Positions 1 to 7,869 of a DNA stretch of 11,549 nucleotides are shown one piece after another. How positions within the stretch are numbered: the stretch's first letter is position 1; each line of letters starts with the position of its first letter. This stretch comes from JANNHP01 sp031404455 (lineage in GTDB: Bacteria; Planctomycetota; JAJSAM01; JAJVHW01). The translations under genes and the position numbers were made by a program. The notes under the pieces were generated by a model. The model did not search any database and was not told the DNA's origin. It saw nothing but the letters and a program-made list of their open reading frames with translations. The stretch lies in the NCBI GenBank assembly GCA_031404455.1, contig JANNHP010000401.1:1-11549 (forward strand). Reading direction: 5' to 3'.

Positions 1-1
1 G

Positions 2-316
2 AGGATCTGCACCCTCTGCAACGACCGCGACGGCCACGGGGGCTGCGCGCGTCCGGCAGCGGACCCGTGCGCGCTGAACTCGCACCTCGACCTCATCGTC
101 GACTCGATCCTCGGCGTCGGCGAGAGCCCCGAGGTCGCCCCGTACGTGGCGGCACTGCGCGCGAAGACCTGCCCGCACTGCCACGAGGACGAAGCGGGCA
201 ACTGCGCGCTGCGCGATCTTTCGCAGTGCGCGCCCGACGCCTACGTGCTGCCCGTCATCGAGGTGATCGAGGACGTCGCGAAGGAGCACGGCCACGGGAA
301 GTGGGCGAAGAAGTAG
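2..316 (+). CDS. Cysteine-rich protein with two four-Cys repeats (3' part only)
   Basis: Partial gene whose start lies before the window; 104 codons are visible, ending at TAG 314-316. I do not recognise a named family. The visible part holds eight cysteines in two matching units. Unit 1 has Cys at visible residues 3, 6, 15 and 23 (C-x2-C-x8-C-x7-C), followed by CALNSHLDLIVDSI. Unit 2 has Cys at 57, 60, 68 and 76 (C-x2-C-x7-C-x7-C), followed by CAPDAYVLPVIEVI. Each unit is thus a four-Cys cluster followed by a similar hydrophobic helix, which is clear internal duplication. Four-Cys sets suggest bound metal (zinc or an Fe-S cluster), but this is inference. None of the cysteines is in a CxxCH heme motif followed by a cytochrome-like context, except that CPHCH (57-61) fits the pattern by chance. 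No signal peptide can be judged. The frame shows normal GC-rich codon use and stops cleanly, so it is very likely a real gene. Confidence 0.75.
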   Translation, partial: RICTLCNDRDGHGGCARPAADPCALNSHLDLIVDSILGVGESPEVAPYVAALRAKTCPHCHEDEAGNCALRDLSQCAPDAYVLPVIEVIEDVAKEHGHGKWAKK

Positions 317-322
317 CGGCTC

Positions 323-343
323 GCCGCCTCGCCCGAGGGCGGC
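323..343 (+). terminator. GC-rich hairpin after the Cys-rich gene
   Basis: GCCGCC (323-328) pairs with GGCGGC (338-343), with a short partly paired interior, 6 nt after the stop codon. There is no following T-run, so it is not a classical intrinsic terminator. In such GC-rich DNA a hairpin of this size can occur by chance. Confidence 0.25.
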
Positions 344-419
344 CGGCGCCGGCGGGATCCGATTCCTCCTGTCGCCGGGCGCGAGTCCGTTCGTGTAGTC
401 TGCGCCGCGGATCGCGTCA

Positions 420-425
420 GGGAGG
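420..425 (+). promoter_or_regulatory. Shine-Dalgarno GGGAGG for the peptidase-like gene
   Basis: A purine-rich GGGAGG sits 5 nt before ATG 431 and fixes that start; the encoded N-terminus is a good signal peptide. Confidence 0.7.
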
Positions 426-430
426 GTTCG

Positions 431-2851
431 ATGGGGCACGGCGCGCTGCGTCTCGTCGCGGTGTTCGCTGCTGCGGCGCTGGTGATATTGCCCGGTGCGG
501 CGAGCGCGGGGGATCGCAAGGGCATCGAAGAGGCGCGCGCGCTGCTCGCGGCCGGGAAGCCGGGCGAGGCGCTCGAGAAGGTCCGGCGCCTGCTCGTCGT
601 CGCGGGCGACGATGCCGAGGTCCTGGAACTCGCCTCCGACGCGGCGGCAGCGGCCGCATCGGCCGACGAGGCGCTCTTCTTCGCGTGCGCGGCCCGCGCC
701 GCGGCACTGCGCGCGGGCAGGCCGGACAAGGTCGCGGCGCTCGCGGCGAAGTGCGACGCGCTCGACCCGGTGCCGCCCGCGGAACGCGCGCCGCTCGACG
801 AGGCGGCGGCGTCGGGCCTCGAAGCCGCGAGGCTCTGCGTGCGCAAGCGGTTCTTCGTCAACGCGGTCCAGATCCTCTCCCGCCTGGAATCGACGCCGCT
901 CGGCCCCCGCGCCGAGGCGGAGCTGGAGAAGATCTACGCGCAGAAGCAGGCCGTCGCGGCGCTGCTCGACTCCAGCGTCTCCGTGCCGCGGACGATGACG
1001 GACCGGAAGTCGCGCGCGAAGCTCGCCGCGGCGGACGCGAAGCACGCCACCTGGGACTCGGCGCGCACCGTCGAGACACCGAACTACACCGTGCGCACCG
1101 ACGCCGGATACGACGTGGCGCAGAGCGTGGCCGTCGCGATGGAGCCGATGAACCGCTTCTACCGGCGCGTGTTCCGCACCAAGGAGAAGGGCGGCGAGGT
1201 GCGCCGCGCCACCGTGCGCGTCTTCCGGACGAAGGCCGAGATGGAGGCGGTCGCGAAGCCCCAGCGCAACGTGCTCGGCTTCTACGACCCCTCGGACAAC
1301 AGCGTGACGGTCTACGACCCGCGCTCGGAGGGCACGCCGCTCTCGAGTCTCTGGCCGACGCTCTTCCACGAAGCGTCGCACCAGTTCACCGAGATGATCA
1401 GCGGGCAGGCCGTCCCGAGCTGGCTGAACGAGGGCACCGCGTCGTACTTCGAGGGAGCGGTGCTGCGCGCCGACGGCCGTGTCGACACGAACCTCGTCCC
1501 GCCGTACCGCCTGAGCGGGTGCATCGAGGCGCTGCGCACTGGGAAGCCATCGGTTCGCGAGGTCATCTCGTGGTCCGAACGCGGGTCGTATCCCGACGAG
1601 TACTACCCGGTCGGCTGGGGCCTCGTTTACTTCCTGCGCAACTACGAGGACGAACGTCTGCAGAAGGTGTACGAGAAGCCGTACTCGGCGCTCCTCGACA
1701 GCTACCGCGGCTCGGGCGGACTGCCGTCGCTCGAGCGGTTCGTGAAGTACTTCGTCACGGACCTGAAGCAGCCGGGCGTCGCCGACTTCGACGCATTCGA
1801 GTCGCGCTTGCGCAAGTGGATCGAGGAACTCGACTACTTCCACGGAGGTCCGCCGAGCGCGGCGCGCGACTTTGCGGAGCGCGCGCAGAAGCACGCGGCG
1901 CTCGGTCACAAGGACGACGCCGAGGAGGACTTCCGCTACGCCCTCGCGAAGAACCCCGAGTTCTTCCAGGCGCTCACGGGCCTCGGCGAGCTCCTCGCGG
2001 GAAGCGGCAGGAAGGACGAGGCGATCTCCTGCTTCCGCCGCGCGGCCGAGGCCGTGCGCCGCGATCCCGCGGCCTCGGGTTTCTCGCAGATGGACTCGGC
2101 CGATCCCGTCGCCGGAGCGAAGGCGGCCCTCGCCCGGATCGTCACTCTCGACCGTGAGGTCGGCCAGGCGTTCGACGCGATGGACGCCGGGCTCTGCGCG
2201 AAGTCGCTCGCGCACGCCGAGAAGTACTGCGGACTCGGGCTCCACCGCAACGCGCTGCGCGTGCTCGACGCCGCCGCGATGCTGCTCTCGGGTGCGGCGG
2301 AGATCGAGGACCGGCGGCGCGTGGTGGCGCAGGAGTCCGGGATCGACGTGCTGCTGCCGAGGACGCTGGACCTGCGGCCGGGCGGCGACCGCGTCTGGGC
2401 GTCGGAGGGATGGAAGGCCGACGGGACGAAGGTCTCGGCGCAAAGGTCGCGGGCGTCGCTGCTCGTCTTCGACGCAGGTCTCGGCGACCGGTACCGCTTC
2501 GAGGCCACGATCCGTCCGACGGGGTACGGAAGCGAGATGCCGTTCGTGGGACTCCTCGCCGGCACCGACGCCGAGGGCGGGTGGGAGTGCGTCGGGCTCT
2601 CGGGCGACGCGGTCGAGATCTGGAAGGTCGACTCGACCTGGAACCGTCTGGCGTCGCCGTGCGGACTCACGGCGGCGGAGGCGAAGAGCTTCCGCATCGC
2701 GATCGAGGCGAGGCCCCGTCTCCTGCGTCTCTACGTGAACGGAGTCGTCGTCGCCGACCAGGAGTTCGCCGCCGGGGAACTGCGCGGCGGAATCGGGCTG
2801 ATCGCGATCAACGCATCGGCCGAGTTCGAAGACCTGCGGCTCGCGTACTGA
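431..2851 (+). CDS. Secreted HExxH metallopeptidase-like protein with TPRs and C-terminal beta-sandwich
   Basis: 806-aa exported protein. Residues 1-26 form a signal peptide, with a hydrophobic core followed by ASA|G. Residues about 30-200 are Ala/Glu-rich helices resembling TPRs. A gluzincin-like domain (about 215-470) carries HEASH at 313-317 and a downstream NEGTAS with Glu334. This HExxH plus distant Glu is the zinc-ligand and catalytic layout of gluzincins, including the DUF1570-like / peptidase-MA-like secreted proteins frequent in Planctomycetota. Two or more TPRs follow (about 478-550). The last domain (about 640-806) has the alternating strands of a LamG / 3-keto-disaccharide-hydrolase-like sandwich (GDRYRFEATIRPTGY, RLLRLYVNGVVV). 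The substrate is unknown; the TPR and sandwich regions suggest protein or glycan contacts outside the cytoplasm. It lies upstream of the cytochrome genes with a 156-bp gap, and nothing in its sequence ties it to electron transfer. Peptidase activity is inferred from the motif only. Confidence 0.85.
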   Translation: MGHGALRLVAVFAAAALVILPGAASAGDRKGIEEARALLAAGKPGEALEKVRRLLVVAGDDAEVLELASDAAAAAASADEALFFACAARAAALRAGRPDKVAALAAKCDALDPVPPAERAPLDEAAASGLEAARLCVRKRFFVNAVQILSRLESTPLGPRAEAELEKIYAQKQAVAALLDSSVSVPRTMTDRKSRAKLAAADAKHATWDSARTVETPNYTVRTDAGYDVAQSVAVAMEPMNRFYRRVFRTKEKGGEVRRATVRVFRTKAEMEAVAKPQRNVLGFYDPSDNSVTVYDPRSEGTPLSSLWPTLFHEASHQFTEMISGQAVPSWLNEGTASYFEGAVLRADGRVDTNLVPPYRLSGCIEALRTGKPSVREVISWSERGSYPDEYYPVGWGLVYFLRNYEDERLQKVYEKPYSALLDSYRGSGGLPSLERFVKYFVTDLKQPGVADFDAFESRLRKWIEELDYFHGGPPSAARDFAERAQKHAALGHKDDAEEDFRYALAKNPEFFQALTGLGELLAGSGRKDEAISCFRRAAEAVRRDPAASGFSQMDSADPVAGAKAALARIVTLDREVGQAFDAMDAGLCAKSLAHAEKYCGLGLHRNALRVLDAAAMLLSGAAEIEDRRRVVAQESGIDVLLPRTLDLRPGGDRVWASEGWKADGTKVSAQRSRASLLVFDAGLGDRYRFEATIRPTGYGSEMPFVGLLAGTDAEGGWECVGLSGDAVEIWKVDSTWNRLASPCGLTAAEAKSFRIAIEARPRLLRLYVNGVVVADQEFAAGELRGGIGLIAINASAEFEDLRLAY

Positions 2852-2868
2852 AAGGGCGGCCGAGCCCG

Positions 2869-2888
2869 GGCGGAGGCGCGCTCCCGCC
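2869..2888 (+). terminator. Weak hairpin after the peptidase-like gene
   Basis: GGCGGAG (2869-2875) can pair with CTCCCGCC (2881-2888) with one bulged C, 17 nt after the stop. No T-run follows. It is a possible end-of-transcript structure of low certainty. Confidence 0.22.
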
Positions 2889-2905
2889 ACACTTCCCCCG
2901 CACTG

Positions 2906-2921
2906 CGTGACTGACGTCGCA
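2906..2921 (+). promoter_or_regulatory. Degenerate CRP/FNR-type inverted repeat upstream of the cytochrome operon
   Basis: CGTGA (2906-2910), six bases, TCGCA (2917-2921), 87 bp before the ATG at 3008. It matches the TGA-N6-TCA core of CRP/FNR-family operators with one mismatch (TCG for TCA). On its own it would be weak; it is listed because two much better copies of the same pattern lie upstream of other genes in this window. Confidence 0.35.
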
Positions 2922-2993
2922 CCGGCTTCCCGAGCGGCGTCCGAGACTCTGGTCATGGCTCGAACACGCATTCGCAGGCCTCCGGCGGACGAC

Positions 2994-3000
2994 GAGGAGA
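2994..3000 (+). promoter_or_regulatory. Shine-Dalgarno GAGGAGA for the 11-heme cytochrome
   Basis: GAGGAGA lies 7 nt before ATG 3008 and supports that start; a signal peptide follows directly. Confidence 0.65.
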
Positions 3001-3007
3001 CCCGAAC

Positions 3008-4993
3008 ATGACCCGGTTCACTTCCGCCGTGCTCGCGGCGGCCGCCTTCCTGGCCGGGTTCGCGGCGATGAGCGCCGACGCCCGCGGCGAGGAGGACGAG
3101 GAGCCCGCATCGTGCCTCGCCTGCCACTCCGTCGGAGCGACGAGGAAGGACGCCCCCGAGGGCCGGCGTGTCGATCCCGCGCTCTTCATGGACGGCGTCC
3201 ACAAGAAGTCCTGCGTCCAGTGCCACGAGGACATGGAGGACGTTCCGCACGCGAAGAAGAAGGCCGATCCCGTCAACTGCGCGAACTGCCACGAGAAGGA
3301 CGTCGAGAAGTTTGAGGCCACCCCTCACGGGAAGCTCGCGGCGAGCGGCTCGGGCCAGGGTCCGGTCTGTGCGTCGTGCCACTCGCCGCACGCCGTCCTC
3401 GACGCGAAGGACCCGCGCTCCTCGCTCCACAAGAAGAACCTGCCGGCCACGTGCGGACAGTGCCACGCAGGCGAGCAGAAGATCGCCGGCGTGCGCGTGC
3501 CGAAGACCGTCGCCGACTACTCGAACAGCGTCCACGGCGTCGAGGTCCTCGAGAAGAGCGACTACAAGGCGGCGGGCTGCACCGACTGCCACCCCGTCCA
3601 CGACATGCGCCCCGGCTCCGACCCGGCGTCGAGGACGTTCAAGCCGAACGTGCCGAAGCTCTGCGGCACGTGCCACGCGGACATCGCCAAGGAGTACGCG
3701 GCGAGCGTCCACGGCACGGCACTCGCCCACGGGAAGATGGGCGCCCCGGCCTGCACCGACTGCCACAGCGAGCACTCCATCTCGAAGCCGAGCGAGGCGA
3801 GCTCGACCGTCGCGAAGAGCCACGTGTCGCAGACGTGCGCGAACTGCCACGCGGCCGAGCGCATCATCCGGAAGTACGGCATGGCCGCGGATCGCGTCGC
3901 GACCTACAACGACAGCTACCACGGCCTCGCCGACGCGGGCGGCAGTTCGGCCGCGGCGAACTGCGCGAGCTGCCACGGCTTCCACGACGTGCTGCCGTCG
4001 TCCGACCCGAAGTCGAGGATCAACAAGGCGAACCTGCTCAACACGTGCACCCGCTGCCACGAGGGCGCGACCGCGGGCTTCATCGAGGGCCGCGTCCACG
4101 CCTCGCCGGACCAGGAGAAGGAGCGCGCGGCGTACTGGGTGGAATTCATCTACTGGTTCCTCATCCCGCTCACGATCGGCGGGATGCTGCTCCACAACGC
4201 GGTCATCATGTTCAAGTACGTGCGCGACAAGTTCCGCGCGCAGCGGGCGTCGACGCAGTACCAGCGCTTCAGCCGGGCCGAGGTCGTGCAGCACTCGGGG
4301 CTCGCGATCTCGTTCATCCTGCTCGGGATCACGGGCTTCGCGCTCACGTACCCGAAGGCGGCCTGGGTGCAGGCGCTCGTCGCGATCGGCATGACCGAGG
4401 AGCGGCGCGCCTTCCTCCACCGAGGCGCCGCCGTGGTCTTCACGATGACCGTCGTCCTCCATCTCGTCTACTCGATCGCCTCGCGGCACGGGCGCTACGG
4501 ACTGCGGCGAATGGTGCCGGGCATCCAGGACGTCCGCGACGCCGGGCGCAACATGGCCTGGCACCTCGGGCTCTCGAAGGAGAGGCCGCGGTTCGACCGT
4601 TTCGACTACACGATGAAGGTCGAGTACTGGGCGCTCGTGTGGGGCGGCTTCGTGATGCTGCTCACGGGCGCGATGCTCTGGTTCAAGGTGGAGGCGACGC
4701 ACCTCGTTCCGCGTTGGATGCTCTACGTGGCCGAGCGCGTTCACTTCTACGAGGCGATCCTCGCGGTCTCCGCGATCATCGTGTGGCACTTCTTCTTCGT
4801 GATCTTCCACCCGGCGGAATACCCGATGAGCCTGACCTGGATGACGGGCCGGGTGACGGAGCACGAGATGCAGCACGCACACCCGTTGGAGCTCGACCGC
4901 CTGAAGGACTCGGACTACCGGGTGCCTCCCCCGGACGACGCCGCTCCGGGAGCGGACGACGCCCGAGAGGTCCCGCCGGCGGGTGGGGTGTGA
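3008..4993 (+). CDS. 11-heme cytochrome c fused to membrane diheme cytochrome b (CbcL-like quinol oxidoreductase)
   Basis: 661 aa. A signal peptide (1-25, SADA|R) precedes eleven CxxCH motifs whose first Cys is at residues 36, 69, 91, 121, 149, 191, 219, 249, 277, 319 and 347. Many are followed by a further His (CTDCHPVH) and preceded by a conserved S/T-x-HG, as expected for bis-His c-hemes. Five membrane helices follow at about 376-402, 428-450, 468-492, 538-560 and 579-602. His429, 471, 485, 579 and 594 lie in or at these helices and are candidate heme-b ligands, and the end carries PMSLTWMTGRVT. This is the FdnI/HydC-type cytochrome b fold. The same fusion is seen in Geobacter CbcL, an inner-membrane quinol-oxidising cytochrome used in metal respiration. 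The likely role is oxidising menaquinol and delivering electrons to periplasmic hemes. Hemes 3-7 and 7-11 repeat with exactly 128-residue spacing. The stop overlaps the next start (GTGA). The acceptor and physiological direction are inferred. Confidence 0.9.
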   Translation: MTRFTSAVLAAAAFLAGFAAMSADARGEEDEEPASCLACHSVGATRKDAPEGRRVDPALFMDGVHKKSCVQCHEDMEDVPHAKKKADPVNCANCHEKDVEKFEATPHGKLAASGSGQGPVCASCHSPHAVLDAKDPRSSLHKKNLPATCGQCHAGEQKIAGVRVPKTVADYSNSVHGVEVLEKSDYKAAGCTDCHPVHDMRPGSDPASRTFKPNVPKLCGTCHADIAKEYAASVHGTALAHGKMGAPACTDCHSEHSISKPSEASSTVAKSHVSQTCANCHAAERIIRKYGMAADRVATYNDSYHGLADAGGSSAAANCASCHGFHDVLPSSDPKSRINKANLLNTCTRCHEGATAGFIEGRVHASPDQEKERAAYWVEFIYWFLIPLTIGGMLLHNAVIMFKYVRDKFRAQRASTQYQRFSRAEVVQHSGLAISFILLGITGFALTYPKAAWVQALVAIGMTEERRAFLHRGAAVVFTMTVVLHLVYSIASRHGRYGLRRMVPGIQDVRDAGRNMAWHLGLSKERPRFDRFDYTMKVEYWALVWGGFVMLLTGAMLWFKVEATHLVPRWMLYVAERVHFYEAILAVSAIIVWHFFFVIFHPAEYPMSLTWMTGRVTEHEMQHAHPLELDRLKDSDYRVPPPDDAAPGADDAREVPPAGGV

Positions 4994-7803
4994 CGGTGCG
5001 CGCTCACCTGCGCCGCATCGGGCGATTCATCGCGGCGGCCGCGTTCGTGGCGCTCGCCGCGACGCCGTCCTTCGCGCAGGAGGACGCCGACTGCCTGAAG
5101 TGCCACGGGGATCCCGCGGCGAAGCCCGCGACAGAAGGCGGGAAGGCGCCGCCGCAGGTGGATCTCGCGGCGATGAAGACCTCGCCGCACGCGAAGCAGC
5201 AGTGCACGAACTGCCACCAGGACCTCGACGGCGCGGAGCTCCCGCACAAGAAGGTCGCGGACCCCGTGGACTGCGCCGTCTGCCACGACAAGGAGGGCCA
5301 GGCCCACGCGAAGAGCCTGCACGGCAAGGCGCTCGCCAAGGGCGACAAGATGGCGCCGTACTGCTTCGACTGCCACGGCGGCCACGCGGTCAAGCCGCCG
5401 AAGGACCCGACGTCGCCGACGAACCACATGAACATTCCGCAGACGTGCGGGAAGTGCCACCACGAGGGCTCGCCGGTCTCGCGCTCGCACGCGATCCCGC
5501 AGGACCGCATCCTCGAGAACTACTCCGAGGGCATGCACGGCGAGGGTCTCTACAAGAAGGGCCTCGCGGTCACGGCGGTCTGCACCACCTGCCACACGTC
5601 GCACGACATCCTTCCGCACGACGACCCGAAGTCGAGCATCCACCGCGACAACATCGCGAAGACCTGCCTCACGTGCCACACGACGATCGAGCAGGTCCAC
5701 AGGAAGGTGATCGAGGGCAAGCTCTGGGAGGAGGAGCCGCACAAGATCCCCGCCTGCGTGGACTGCCACCAGCCGCACAAGGTGCGGCGCGTCTTCTACC
5801 CGGCCGGCGTCGCGAACAAGGACTGCCTGACGTGCCACGGCAAGACGGACCTCACCGCGCAGCGCGACGGGAAGACGCTGTCGCTCTTCGTCGACGAGAG
5901 CGCCTACACCGGCTCCTCGCACACCGGCGTCGGCTGCGCCCAGTGCCACAGCGACGTCGATCCGTCGCACTTGCGGCCGTGCGACACCGTGAAGAAGAAG
6001 GCGGACTGCAGCGCGTGCCACGCCGAGGTGGTGTCGACCTACAAGTCGAGCGTCCACGGGCAGTTGAACGCGAAGGGCGACCCCGACGCACCGGTCTGCC
6101 TCGACTGCCACAGCAAGCACGCGACGGCGAGCAGGAAGCTGAAGGACTCTCCGACGTATCCGCGCAACATCCCGAACCTCTGCGCGCGCTGCCACCGCGA
6201 GGGCGAGAAGGCCGCGAAGCGGATCACGGCCGACGTGAAGGACATCGTCGGATCCTACGACGAGAGCATCCACGGCAAGGCGCTGACCGAGAGCGGGCTC
6301 GTCGTCACGGCGACGTGCGTGAGCTGCCACACCGCGCACGGCGAACTGCCGCCTTCCGACCCGAAGTCCTCGGTGAACCCCGCCCGGATCGCCGACACGT
6401 GCGGCGCGTGCCACGCCGGCATCGAGTCCGCGCTGAAGACGAGCGTCCACTGGCCGGGGAACACCAAGACCGAGAAGCCGCTGCCGACGTGCAACGACTG
6501 CCACAGCTCGCACACGATCGGCCGCACCGGCGAGGCGGCGTTCCGCTTCCGCATGCTCGACCAGTGCGGGCGCTGCCACGAGGAGCAGGCGGCGACGTTC
6601 TTCGACACGTTCCACGGCAAGGTGTCGATGCTCGGGTCGTCGGCGTCCGCCAAGTGCTTCGACTGCCACGGCACGCACGCGATCCTGCCGCCGTCCGACC
6701 CCGCGTCCACGCTGAGCCCGGCCAACGTCGTGCAGACGTGCGCCAAGTGCCACGAGTCGTCGCACGCCGGCTTCACGACGTACCTGACGCACGCGACGCA
6801 CCACGATCGCAAGACGTACCCGTGGCTCTTCTGGTCGTTCTGGGCCATGACGTCGCTCCTCGCTGGGACGATGGTCCTCGCCCTCTTCCACACGGCCGCT
6901 TGGAGCTGGCGGCTCTGGAAGACGCGCGACGAGTGGAGGGCGCACCGCGCAGCGATGCTCGCCGCGGAGCACGCGCCGGGTGCCAAGCTCTACCGCCGCT
7001 TCGACCGCTACCAGCGCATGCAGCACATGCTGATGATGATCAGCTTCATGACGCTGGCGCTCACGGGCATGACGCTGAAGTTCTCGGACGCCGGCTGGGC
7101 GGGCACGCTCTCGAAGGTGCTCGGCGGCGCCGCCGCGATGCACACGCTCCATCGCGTGGCCGCGATCACGCTCCTCTCGGTCTTCGGCGCGCACGTCGTG
7201 AGCTTGAACCGCCAGCGCAAGGAGGCGGGCAAGACCTGGCTGCAGTTCATCTTCGGACCCGGTTCGATGATGTTCAACCTGGGCGACCTTGCGGACCTGA
7301 AGGCGACGTTCGCGTGGTTCTTCGGCCGCGGACCCCGGCCCCGGTACGGGCGCTTCACGTACTGGGAGAAGTTCGACTACTTCGCCGTGTTCTGGGGCGT
7401 GGCGGTCATCGGCCTCACGGGGCTCCTCCTCTGGTTCCCCGAGATCGGCACGTACGTGCTGCCCGGCGCCGCGATCAACGTGGCCACGATCATCCACAGC
7501 GACGAGGCGCTCCTCGCCGTGGTGTTCATCTTCACGATCCACTTCTTCAACTCGAACCTCCGCCCCGACAAGTTCCCCATGGACCCGGTGATGTTCACGG
7601 GCCGCATCACCCTGGAGGAACTGAAGCGCGACAAGCCGCGCGAGTACGAGGCGCTCGTCGCGAAGGGGGAGCTCGAGCAGCACCTCGTCGACCCCTTCCC
7701 GAAGCGCGTGGAGCACGGCTTCAAGGTGTTCGGCGGCGTGGCGCTCGTCATCGGCCTCACGCTCGTCGTGCTCATCCTCTACGCGATGGTCTTCCACTCG
7801 TGA
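4990..7803 (+). CDS. 19-heme cytochrome c fused to membrane diheme cytochrome b (CbcL-like)
   Basis: 937 aa from GTG 4990, which overlaps the upstream TGA as GTGA and gives a proper signal peptide (cleavage near SFA29|Q30). The frame is open far upstream, so this start is chosen from the signal peptide and the coupling. Nineteen CxxCH motifs lie between residues 35 and 588, followed by membrane helices at about 611-635, 678-698, 717-740, 795-815, 828-855 and an extra C-terminal one at 912-934. His679, 721, 735, 836 and 851 repeat the pattern of the preceding protein (42 and 14 residues between the first three, 15 between the last two), so the cytochrome b modules are homologous; PMDPVMFTGRIT matches too. 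Hemes 1-8 are duplicated as 9-16. One cysteine outside a heme motif, Cys331, lies in the linker before heme 11. Probably a second inner-membrane quinol/heme oxidoreductase, translationally coupled to the first. Nineteen hemes is unusually many for this type. Confidence 0.9.
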   Translation: MTVRAHLRRIGRFIAAAAFVALAATPSFAQEDADCLKCHGDPAAKPATEGGKAPPQVDLAAMKTSPHAKQQCTNCHQDLDGAELPHKKVADPVDCAVCHDKEGQAHAKSLHGKALAKGDKMAPYCFDCHGGHAVKPPKDPTSPTNHMNIPQTCGKCHHEGSPVSRSHAIPQDRILENYSEGMHGEGLYKKGLAVTAVCTTCHTSHDILPHDDPKSSIHRDNIAKTCLTCHTTIEQVHRKVIEGKLWEEEPHKIPACVDCHQPHKVRRVFYPAGVANKDCLTCHGKTDLTAQRDGKTLSLFVDESAYTGSSHTGVGCAQCHSDVDPSHLRPCDTVKKKADCSACHAEVVSTYKSSVHGQLNAKGDPDAPVCLDCHSKHATASRKLKDSPTYPRNIPNLCARCHREGEKAAKRITADVKDIVGSYDESIHGKALTESGLVVTATCVSCHTAHGELPPSDPKSSVNPARIADTCGACHAGIESALKTSVHWPGNTKTEKPLPTCNDCHSSHTIGRTGEAAFRFRMLDQCGRCHEEQAATFFDTFHGKVSMLGSSASAKCFDCHGTHAILPPSDPASTLSPANVVQTCAKCHESSHAGFTTYLTHATHHDRKTYPWLFWSFWAMTSLLAGTMVLALFHTAAWSWRLWKTRDEWRAHRAAMLAAEHAPGAKLYRRFDRYQRMQHMLMMISFMTLALTGMTLKFSDAGWAGTLSKVLGGAAAMHTLHRVAAITLLSVFGAHVVSLNRQRKEAGKTWLQFIFGPGSMMFNLGDLADLKATFAWFFGRGPRPRYGRFTYWEKFDYFAVFWGVAVIGLTGLLLWFPEIGTYVLPGAAINVATIIHSDEALLAVVFIFTIHFFNSNLRPDKFPMDPVMFTGRITLEELKRDKPREYEALVAKGELEQHLVDPFPKRVEHGFKVFGGVALVIGLTLVVLILYAMVFHS

Positions 7804-7826
7804 CGAGCCCGGATCGCGCCGGATCA

Positions 7827-7842
7827 TGTGATCGGGGTCACG
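7827..7842 (+). promoter_or_regulatory. CRP/FNR-family operator upstream of the barrel gene
   Basis: TGTGA (7827-7831), TCGGGG, TCACG (7838-7842) is close to the CRP-type TGTGA-N6-TCACA consensus. Fourteen of 15 bases (7828-7842) are shared, spacer included, with the site at 10574-10588. The centre at 7834.5 is 115 bp before the GTG start. It sits in the 146-bp gap between the 19-heme gene and the barrel gene, so the barrel/lipoprotein pair probably has its own regulated promoter. Confidence 0.55.
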
Positions 7843-7863
7843 TCCGGCTGGATGGCCGAGCCC

Positions 7864-7869
7864 GATCAT
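7864..7869 (+). promoter_or_regulatory. Possible -10 element (GATCAT) placed for class II activation
   Basis: GATCAT matches TATAAT at four of six positions. With the usual geometry it would start transcription at 7876, putting the operator centre (7834.5) at exactly -41.5, the classical position for CRP/FNR class II activation. There is no clear -35, as expected for an activated promoter. Tentative: the sigma factor preferences of this organism are unknown. Confidence 0.3.

Noticed and set aside
396..401. TAGTCT (preceded by TG) as an extended -10 before the peptidase-like gene
   Set aside because: Only three of six bases match and there is no -35 at the right distance.
67..2157. 696-codon plus-strand frame overlapping the peptidase-like gene
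   Set aside because: Arg-rich low-complexity translation typical of a shifted frame in GC-rich DNA; it also crosses the end of the Cys-rich gene.
3376..4989. Long upstream extension of the 19-heme frame
   Set aside because: It is a shadow of the 11-heme gene; GTG 4990 with a signal peptide and GTGA coupling is the natural start.
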